This document shows positions 1 to 5,078 of a stretch of 10,388 nt of DNA, one piece after another. The DNA is taken from assembly GCA_012511845.1 (NCBI GenBank), contig JAAZFF010000469.1:1-10388 (forward strand). Direction: 5' to 3'. The notes beneath the pieces are model-generated. The model did no database searches, had not been told where the DNA came from, and saw only the letters and a program-made list of their open reading frames with translations. The position numbers and the translations under genes were made by a program. The stretch is from Lentisphaerota bacterium (GTDB lineage Bacteria > Verrucomicrobiota > Kiritimatiellia > RFP12 > UBA3636). The number at the start of each line of letters is the position of its first letter. Position 1 is the first letter of the stretch.

Positions 1-1159
1 AACGAGACCCTGCCACCAGATCGTGTGATCCTGCCCATTCCACGAGGGCTGCGTATTCATAACCAGTGTTGGCGGGCAGTCCGGTCAGAGTTGCTGAAAC
101 TGTCGTATTTGAGGCAGCGGAAGCAACGAGATTTGTAGCAGTGTACTCTTCAGCTTTACGCAACAGCGCATAAATATCACCCGAACCGTTGATAATCTGT
201 GTGCTGAAGACAAATTCCTCCTCTTCGTTCAGGACAACCATCGTATTTTCCAGTACGGGCATTGAGCTGTCGAGCATGTTTGCCGCTTCTTCAAGCGTGT
301 CGGAGAGGATAATTTCGTCGAAATAAACAAAACCGTTCCCCGTGGCATAAAGTCCGCCTGCATTTATAAAGGTAAATGAAGTTTCGGCGATTAGTTCCTC
401 CTCCACTGTTATTGTTCTTTCCTCTGTAAAGAGCAGCGGTAGTTCTGGATCGACGACTGTGGCGCTGACGATTTCTGCGCCATCCGTTCCGGCACCAATT
501 TCTATTTGTGCCACGCAAAGGTATGTTGTTCCCGGCTCAGGGGAATCGAGAAGTACGTAATTGGTGCCGTTTACACGCAGGATTATAGATGTATAATCGA
601 GTGAACCCTTGGTGCCCGACGCGTTTTTCCAGAATCCGAAATAGACGCCATCGTAAGGCAGTGCGGTTGAAGTGCTGTTCGACATCTTCGACGTTTTTCC
701 AAATCCGATACCGTACGTCTGATTAGCAGCCAGCATTGAGAGCGATGTAGAATCGGCTTGAATTAGAACACTGTAATACAGAGTTCCTGTAATCGGGACT
801 TCCGTGATGGCGCGCGAGATGATTCTCCCCGCTGCACCGGTAGCGCCCTGCGTTGCATTGTTTATCGACATGCTTCCATGCGAAGCAGTGAGGTTTATGT
901 TTTCAGGATATTCAAGACCGTAGCTGCGACCCTGCATGACAGATGTATTGCCTGCAGAGTCCCATTTTCCCGAGAAGCCTATCATATCATTATGTACGGG
1001 GGTGGTATTGTAGATTGAACCCCCGTTGGAATATGCACCATCTGCTATCGGAAACGGCTCTTTTACATATACAGCACCAGAAACGGTTGCAATGGAGATT
1101 AATAAAGCCGAAAACGAATGGAATAGACGAAAATAAAAAGGTATACTACGCATTTTCAT
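1..1159 (-). CDS. Secreted concanavalin/LamG-like protein with Fn3-like domain, 3' end outside window
   Basis: The frame is open without a stop from the ATG at 1159 to the window edge, giving 386 visible residues; the C-terminus is missing. Residues 1-29 form a signal peptide: MKMRS, a hydrophobic stretch (FSALLISIATV), and a probable cleavage site after VSGA. The mature protein starts VYVKEPFPIADGAY, with GFSGKW soon after. This pattern, and a later YFDEIILSDT near residues 279-288, fit the concanavalin A-like/LamG jelly-roll domains common in secreted PVC proteins. From about residue 296 an Fn3-like domain follows, with LTGLPANTGYEYAALVEW near its end. The ATG at 1159 is preferred over the in-frame ATG at 1153 because AAGGAG (1167-1172) sits 6-7 bases upstream of it. 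It is transcribed divergently from the URO-D-like gene at 1269. Function is probably envelope or extracellular polysaccharide binding; no catalytic residues could be identified. Expect a much longer, repetitive protein beyond the edge. Confidence 0.85.
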   Translation of the reverse strand, partial: MKMRSIPFYFRLFHSFSALLISIATVSGAVYVKEPFPIADGAYSNGGSIYNTTPVHNDMIGFSGKWDSAGNTSVMQGRSYGLEYPENINLTASHGSMSINNATQGATGAAGRIISRAITEVPITGTLYYSVLIQADSTSLSMLAANQTYGIGFGKTSKMSNSTSTALPYDGVYFGFWKNASGTKGSLDYTSIILRVNGTNYVLLDSPEPGTTYLCVAQIEIGAGTDGAEIVSATVVDPELPLLFTEERTITVEEELIAETSFTFINAGGLYATGNGFVYFDEIILSDTLEEAANMLDSSMPVLENTMVVLNEEEEFVFSTQIINGSGDIYALLRKAEEYTATNLVASAASNTTVSATLTGLPANTGYEYAALVEWAGSHDLVAGSR

Positions 1160-1166
1160 ATGATTT

Positions 1167-1172
1167 CTCCTT
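1167..1172 (-). promoter_or_regulatory. Shine-Dalgarno site of the secreted LamG-like gene
   Basis: AAGGAG on the minus strand lies 7 bases before the ATG at 1159. It decides the start, because a second in-frame ATG lies only two codons further in. Confidence 0.7.
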
Positions 1173-1184
1173 ATTGTCACAGAC

Positions 1185-1190
1185 ATTGTA
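1185..1190 (-). promoter_or_regulatory. Possible -10 box for the secreted LamG-like gene
   Basis: TACAAT on the minus strand matches the sigma-70 -10 consensus at five of six positions and would give a leader of about 20 bases. The hexamer 17 bases upstream (TAGTGA) is a weak -35 match. The whole divergent intergenic gap is only 109 bases (1160-1268), so the promoters of both flanking genes should lie in it. No convincing plus-strand promoter for the 1269 gene was found. Confidence 0.25.
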
Positions 1191-1268
1191 GCACATCAGG
1201 TAGCGAATCACTATAAGAATTGCCAGAAACAGTATTGATAAGCAGGATTTTTAAAAATAGGAACGTAC

Positions 1269-2510
1269 ATGAATACAGCAATTTTACCCTGGGAACGTGA
1301 TATACTGCGTGAGCGCGCACGGTTGCAGCGTGAATATGCAGAAAGCCCTGAAAACGAAATCATCCTTGCCAAATGGCAGGCGCAGGCGGAAGGGCGCAGG
1401 GATACGCCCACAGTGCGGCTACTCTTTTCCAACTTCTATCACGAAGTTGTGAGTCCGCGTTTAAAATGTGAAAGTGATGCTGCCAGAATGCTGGAATCAA
1501 CGCTTCTAGGTCGATTGGTTGGACGTGAACTGTTTGAAGATGACACGCCAATCTCCCCGACATTCGATTTAACGTGGAGGATCTGGGCGCATCCTTTCAA
1601 CATCTCACCGAAGATCTCCCGTGCTGAGGACGGCTCAGGTGGATATCATATCGATCCGGTGATAACAGATTTGGAGACGGAATTTGACAAATTGGAGGGA
1701 GCAACCTTTGGAGTCGACCGTGAAGCGACCATGCGCCGGAGGGAACTTGCTGAAGATGTCTTTGGAGACATCCTGCCTACACGCATGGTGATGGACAGCC
1801 TATGCGGTCATATTACAAATCCTCTTGTTCACCTCATGGGAATGGAGGCATATTATCTCGCCATGTATGACTGCCCGGATAAAGTTCATGCGGTGATGGA
1901 GATGGGAACAAGTTTTTTTGAACGCTTTTACGATTTTCTGGAGGAAGAAAAACTATTGTTACCCACTAACGGCATTTCTGCTGTTGCACAGGAATCCTTT
2001 GCGTTTACAGATGAGTTGCCCTCAGATAATGTAACAAGCACGAGTCAATGCTGGGGATTTCTGGAGTCTCAGGAAACAACGGCTGTAGCTCCTGAAACGT
2101 TCGGAGAGTTTGTCTATAGCTATCAACAGCGGCTCGTTAATCGTTTTGGTCTCCTATCATACGGTTGCTGTGAACGGGTTGATGCGCTCTGGCTTGATTA
2201 TCTCTCAAAATGGGATAAATTGCGCAAGTTATCAGTATCACCCTTCAACAATGAACAGCTGATAGGCGACTATCTTCGCGGCAGCCGCATAGTATATTAC
2301 AGCAAACCTCGTGCGGAGCTTGTTACACTTCCGGGAAATCTTGATGAGCAGGCAATCATGAAAGACTTCAGACGAATCAGCGAAGCTGCCAGCGGCTGCC
2401 TGTTCGAAGTTGCACAGCGTGAGGTTGGAACTATCTACGGTGATTTTGAGCGCGGCAGGCGCTATGTTCAACTCGCAAGGGAGGCGATTGCAGGATATTG
2501 GCAGCCCTAA
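1269..2510 (+). CDS. URO-D superfamily protein, corrinoid methyltransferase-like, substrate unknown
   Basis: A 413-residue soluble protein with no signal peptide or membrane segment. It resembles the large, divergent uroporphyrinogen-decarboxylase-like group found in anaerobes, which shares the TIM-barrel fold of URO-D and MtaA/CmuA-type corrinoid methyltransferases. Visible markers are CWGFLESQET (residues 261-270) and SYGCCERVD (297-305), followed by LRKLSVSPFNN (318-328). The Gly-Cys-Cys-Glu stretch after the barrel strand is typical of this subgroup. The N-terminal arginine-rich signature of true HemE is absent, so haem synthesis is unlikely. The extra N-terminal helix (about residues 1-60) also fits the subgroup. 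AGGAA (1259-1263) precedes the ATG by 5 bases. Neighbours are divergent gene 1 and the convergent SGNH gene, so it is a single-gene unit. No corrinoid-binding protein or reactivase is present, so the methyl donor and acceptor cannot be named. Confidence 0.85.
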   Translation: MNTAILPWERDILRERARLQREYAESPENEIILAKWQAQAEGRRDTPTVRLLFSNFYHEVVSPRLKCESDAARMLESTLLGRLVGRELFEDDTPISPTFDLTWRIWAHPFNISPKISRAEDGSGGYHIDPVITDLETEFDKLEGATFGVDREATMRRRELAEDVFGDILPTRMVMDSLCGHITNPLVHLMGMEAYYLAMYDCPDKVHAVMEMGTSFFERFYDFLEEEKLLLPTNGISAVAQESFAFTDELPSDNVTSTSQCWGFLESQETTAVAPETFGEFVYSYQQRLVNRFGLLSYGCCERVDALWLDYLSKWDKLRKLSVSPFNNEQLIGDYLRGSRIVYYSKPRAELVTLPGNLDEQAIMKDFRRISEAASGCLFEVAQREVGTIYGDFERGRRYVQLAREAIAGYWQP

Positions 2511-2530
2511 ACCTATCGCCAATGCCTGCA
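2489..2530. terminator. Imperfect hairpin between convergent genes, spanning a stop codon
   Basis: TGCAGG(2489-2494)-AT-ATTGGC(2497-2502) pairs with GCCAAT(2518-2523)-G-CCTGCA(2525-2530). This gives 12 base pairs with a small asymmetric internal loop and a 15-base apical loop that contains the TAA (2508-2510) of the upstream gene. It occupies most of the 34-base gap between two convergent genes, where a bidirectional terminator is expected. Neither side carries a T-run, so a classical intrinsic terminator is not proven; it may protect the 3' end or assist termination. Confidence 0.35.
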
Positions 2531-2544
2531 CGCACGTACTGCTC

Positions 2545-3228
2545 TCACCTGCGACAATCGAGCGCTTTTTCTATGGCTCTTGCTACTTCACCCGCCAATG
2601 CCTTGGAGCCTTTTTCCGTGTAATGAACATCTTTGGGACGCCCGCCCATCGCAAGACGTTCTTCCGGTGTACCGACAAAAGCGCACAAATCATTTATCAT
2701 TACTTTTTCGGCATTCATTACTTTGAGTGCCGCCGCATTGTAGTCAATTTCGTTACCCGGCTTTCTGCCCGTGACGCCAGCCGGTACAGGCGTCGTTGAA
2801 CACCAGATGAGGGTAGCTCCACTTTTTTTCATGCGCTTGACCAGCAGTCTCAGATTGGTTTCATATTTATCGAGAGACACCCATGAATTGCCCTCTTCAT
2901 AAGACACCATTTTAGCCATATTTGAGTCTGCCGTTGAAGGATCTATCGACTTCATATCGTGGAGTCCGAAATTGAAGTGAATCACCTGCCACGACTTGTC
3001 ACCCAGCCAATCATCAAGGTTTTTAAGCCCCACCACTGTAGCAGCATTGTTTCCCGGTGCATGAACAACTTCAACCGTGTTCGACAACATAGATTTTACA
3101 AACGGAGTATATCCAATTGATATGGAATCGCCTATTAGCAAAACTCGAGGCTTTTCAATCGCTGATAAATCTGAAATTCCGATATTCATAAATAACCCTG
3201 CAATTATTGTCCATGAAAAAAGCTTCAT
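2545..3228 (-). CDS. Exported SGNH/GDSL-type hydrolase
   Basis: A 227-residue protein with a probable signal peptide in residues 1-23 (MKLFSWTIIAGLFMNIG, cleavage near LSA). SGNH block I is LLIGDSISIGY (30-40) with nucleophile Ser35. Block II is probably APGNNAATV (57-65, Gly59). The block III position is HFNFGLHD (84-91), so the usual GxND has become GLHD. Block V is PKDVHYTEKG (198-207), with Asp200 and His202 as the catalytic acid and base. The length fits single-domain SGNH esterases. These act as acyl- or acetylesterases on polysaccharides or lipids; the substrate here is unknown. AAGGAT (3235-3240) lies 6 bases before the ATG. The gene is convergent with the URO-D-like gene at 1269-2510 and diverges from the tRNA. 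In its leader, TCCGGCA/TGCCGGA arms (3252-3258 and 3286-3292) could form a long-loop hairpin. A periplasmic or extracellular role in deacylating sugars is an inference. Confidence 0.88.
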   Translation of the reverse strand: MKLFSWTIIAGLFMNIGISDLSAIEKPRVLLIGDSISIGYTPFVKSMLSNTVEVVHAPGNNAATVVGLKNLDDWLGDKSWQVIHFNFGLHDMKSIDPSTADSNMAKMVSYEEGNSWVSLDKYETNLRLLVKRMKKSGATLIWCSTTPVPAGVTGRKPGNEIDYNAAALKVMNAEKVMINDLCAFVGTPEERLAMGGRPKDVHYTEKGSKALAGEVARAIEKALDCRR

Positions 3229-3470
3229 GATTTTATCCTTTTAAAAGTCAATCCGGCACCGGTAATACAAATAACATGATATGCTTGCCGGATGTTGATA
3301 CATTAACCAAAACTATCTGCGCACAACTGGGGTATCATCCTAGCATTATGAGGTCAGCGTGGTCAACAAGGTTGTAGATCGCACCGTTGCTGCATTTCAC
3401 ATTGTGACAATTGTTCTTGATTTTATACAGGCTATTAATGTACAGTCGATGGCATAAACACATTTTCTGT
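3229..3470. other. Intergenic region between SGNH hydrolase and tRNA-Arg
   Basis: These 242 bases must hold the promoter of the SGNH gene (minus) and of the tRNA (plus). For the tRNA, TTGTTC (3411-3416) and TATTAA (3433-3438) with a 16-base spacer, or TTGATT (3417-3422) and TACAGT (3441-3446) with an 18-base spacer, are weak sigma-70 candidates. ACAATTGT (3407-3414) is a small perfect palindrome. A 42-codon minus-strand frame (3335-3463) without a ribosome-binding site is discussed as a possible gene remnant. Confidence 0.4.
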
Positions 3471-3547
3471 GCGCCTGTAGCTCAACTGGACAGAGCATCA
3501 GCCTTCGGAGCTGAGGGTTGTGGGTTCGAACCCCGCCGGGCGTGCCA
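3471..3547 (+). tRNA. trnR: tRNA-Arg, anticodon TCG (UCG)
   Basis: A complete 77-base cloverleaf. The acceptor stem is GCGCCTG (3471-3477) paired with CGGGCGT (3537-3543), including two G-U pairs. The D arm is GCTC/GAGC (3480-3483, 3493-3496) around AACTGGACA. The anticodon stem is TCAGC/GCTGA with loop CTTCGGA, which puts anticodon TCG at 3505-3507. The variable loop is GGGTT. The T arm is GTGGG/CCCGC with loop TTCGAAC. Discriminator G3544 and an encoded CCA (3545-3547) follow. It reads CGN arginine codons, chiefly CGA. A run of seven Ts (3548-3554) follows the CCA directly. The stop of the opposing URO-D-like gene begins 5 bases away. Confidence 0.97.
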
Positions 3548-3554
3548 TTTTTTT
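3548..3554 (+). terminator. T7 run directly after tRNA-Arg, possible terminator
   Basis: Seven consecutive Ts follow the tRNA CCA end. The T arm and acceptor stem could serve as the upstream hairpin of an intrinsic terminator, though the discriminator base and CCA separate the stem from the T-run. The run also overlaps the TAA of the opposing gene. Confidence 0.35.
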
Positions 3555-4674
3555 ACGAAAAAACCTCCTTGAAAATCCTTAAATAAGTATAAAACTGATC
3601 GAGAGAGCAATCGGGAGGTATCCTGTGGTCGGGAATAGGTAAAAAACCTCCATCCTCAACAATAGGTACCAAAGGTTTGAGCTCTGCACGTATTGCAGCC
3701 TCCCCACGTGGTATTACATGCTTGTCAATACCACCGAACATTCGAAGTTCCCTGCCGAAACGTCGGCGGAATTCTACCGGACTTGACTTCCATGTGCCTA
3801 CCTCAACCGGAAAGACAATATCAAACCCGCTGTCCAGCCAGCAGGGTAGTAAATCATCAACCCTGCCGTCCGAGTCGATCATTACAAAGGGCACACCCAT
3901 TGAATGATAATATTCTATGAGCTTGCGGTAGTATTTATCGTAAAAGCGACGGTAAATCTCAGGAGAAATCAACGGCCCGGTATTGAAGCAGCAATCTTCA
4001 AAAATATATGCTACATCGAAGGAGACCCGCTCCAGCATTGAGCGATTCAGTTCAATGTAGTAATCAGTCTGAAAGGCGATCATTTCCTCGTACAATACAG
4101 GATCGTCGTAGGGCAAGTAAGAAATTGCCTCAATACCGAGCCAGTCACGTAGTTTTCCGAAAAGACTTCCACCGAAAAAACACGTCATACGCTCCCGTGC
4201 GTTCAACAGGTCAGCACGTTGCTGCCAGTTTTCGGCATATCTGACAGGGTCTGCAGGATCAAGATAAGTTTTGAAACGTTCCCAATCTGCACGCTCAGGC
4301 TTCATATCCGGCTCAATTGTCAGTGATATCGAACTTCCCCTTTTACTTGTTCTGACAATACCTCCGAGAGAAGTTTGTACGGTACGCGTATCTTCGTCCT
4401 CGGTCAGAATTTTTTCATGGAGATGCGATATCGGCCAGGGATTCAACAATCCCTGATTGTTCCATACATCTCCCCTGCCATCAGGAGACGTTTCCCAGTC
4501 GAGATCCATTTCGGGCAAGTTCGGTCCTCCATTGCTTCCCTCGATCATCGGCACATTCAATCCCTCATTTTTCCACCTGACCTTCGTTTCCGGCCAGGTG
4601 CCGAAATAGTATACCGGCAGACGATCAAAGAACTCGCCCCGCATCAAAGCTGAAAATCGTTGTCGAGAATTCAT
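3553..4674 (-). CDS. URO-D superfamily protein, MtaA-like, substrate unknown
   Basis: A 373-residue cytoplasmic protein belonging to the uroporphyrinogen decarboxylase/corrinoid methyltransferase superfamily, of a different subgroup from the protein at 1269-2510. It starts MNSRQRFSALMRGEFFDRLPV, the usual 'R-R-x-x-x-x-L-x-G-x-x-x-D-R-x-P' entry of this family. Other markers are VMIDSDGRVDDLLPCWLDSG (264-283), IVFPVE (286-291), MFGGIDKHVI (312-321, with invariant-looking GGIDK), and GGFLPIPDHRIPPDCS (342-357). The last motif, with an Asp-His pair before 'IPPD-S', is characteristic of these MtaA-like proteins and supplies the metal or substrate pocket in relatives. The HemE N-terminal signature is absent. 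AGGAT (4685-4689) lies 10 bases before the ATG. The gene is alone, divergent from homospermidine synthase and convergent with tRNA-Arg. Methyl transfer or decarboxylation is suggested by family only; no corrinoid protein is encoded nearby. Confidence 0.88.
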   Translation of the reverse strand: MNSRQRFSALMRGEFFDRLPVYYFGTWPETKVRWKNEGLNVPMIEGSNGGPNLPEMDLDWETSPDGRGDVWNNQGLLNPWPISHLHEKILTEDEDTRTVQTSLGGIVRTSKRGSSISLTIEPDMKPERADWERFKTYLDPADPVRYAENWQQRADLLNARERMTCFFGGSLFGKLRDWLGIEAISYLPYDDPVLYEEMIAFQTDYYIELNRSMLERVSFDVAYIFEDCCFNTGPLISPEIYRRFYDKYYRKLIEYYHSMGVPFVMIDSDGRVDDLLPCWLDSGFDIVFPVEVGTWKSSPVEFRRRFGRELRMFGGIDKHVIPRGEAAIRAELKPLVPIVEDGGFLPIPDHRIPPDCSLDQFYTYLRIFKEVFS

Positions 4675-4810
4675 ATTATTCGATATCCTGATAGTTTCGC
4701 AGAGATTAGATTGTATATTTCATGCAAACCAATATATCATGGCATCCTTGAGTTGAAAATCAAATACATGTTTTGCTTCTTTGCGCCGTATTATCCACTT
4801 CGTGTTTTTA

Positions 4811-4845
4811 CCTGCAAAAATCAAATTGAATTTGACTTTTGCAGG
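4811..4845. repeat. 35-base near-perfect palindrome
   Basis: The left arm CCTGCAAAAATCAAAT (4811-4826) and right arm ATTTGACTTTTGCAGG (4830-4845) are complementary at 15 of 16 positions, separated by TGA. The single mismatch is A4820 against C4836. No T-run follows on either strand, so it is not a standard intrinsic terminator. It could be an extended operator, a hairpin in a transcript, or a small palindromic repeat element. Its position in the divergent region suits a regulator site shared by both genes, but this is an inference. Confidence 0.8.
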
Positions 4846-4911
4846 AACAAGGGCAGAACATAACCAAATACCGGTAAACATTACAAAAGAGATGGGAATA
4901 TTACAGAAGCT

Positions 4912-4939
4912 TTGATAATATCAAAACCGAGTCTTTAAG
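4912..4939 (+). promoter_or_regulatory. Candidate sigma-70 promoter for homospermidine synthase
   Basis: TTGATA (4912-4917, five of six consensus bases) is followed after 16 bases by TTTAAG (4934-4939, four of six). Transcription would start near 4946, leaving a leader of about 130 bases that includes the hairpin at 4958-4991. The -35 box lies inside the TTTGAT/ATCAAA palindrome, which a repressor could occupy. The -10 match is only moderate. Confidence 0.28.
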
Positions 4940-4957
4940 GTTCGCACAAAAGTTCAT

Positions 4958-4991
4958 GCGATGATGACCCTGGAGGTCCAGACAACATCGC
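4958..4991 (+). other. Two-tier hairpin in the homospermidine synthase leader
   Basis: Outer stem GCGATG (4958-4963) pairs with CATCGC (4986-4991). Inner stem CTGG (4970-4973) pairs with CCAG (4978-4981) around AGGT. An internal loop of 6 and 4 bases separates them. It does not match a riboswitch I recognise, and the stems are short. Confidence 0.35.
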
Positions 4992-5078
4992 CCGCCGGAT
5001 GGTAAAAACTCCAAACGGACAAGATTAAACAATTCTCCGGATGCTTTAAATATACGGGAACAAGGATAAGGGATATAA

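Larger units (their letters stand above)
4675..5078. other. 404-base divergent intergenic region upstream of homospermidine synthase
   Basis: The region separates the minus-strand URO-D-like gene from the plus-strand hss gene and has no convincing coding frame. From left to right it holds the leader and Shine-Dalgarno of the URO-D-like gene (4675-4690), an AT-rich stretch (4710-4740) that is a likely promoter zone, a 35-base near-perfect palindrome (4811-4845), a short TTTGAT/ATCAAA palindrome (4911-4925), a two-tier hairpin (4958-4991), a CCGGATG direct repeat (4995-5001 and 5037-5043), and the hss ribosome-binding site (5062-5073). Confidence 0.6.

Noticed and set aside
2410..2799. 129-codon plus-strand frame across the gene 2 / SGNH junction
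   Set aside because: It overlaps the end of the URO-D-like gene in another frame and runs antisense through the SGNH gene, which has a signal peptide and catalytic motifs. Its product resembles no protein family.
3471..3547. tRNA-Arg as an integration site of a genomic island
   Set aside because: No integrase gene and no second copy of the tRNA 3' end were seen in the window.
4811..4845. Palindrome as an intrinsic terminator
   Set aside because: The 3' side on the plus strand is AACAAGGGC and on the minus strand TAAAAACACG, so neither side has the required T-run.
4660..4863. 67-codon plus-strand frame over the URO-D-like gene start and the palindrome
   Set aside because: It runs antisense over a well-supported start codon and through the 35-base palindrome, with no ribosome-binding site or family resemblance.
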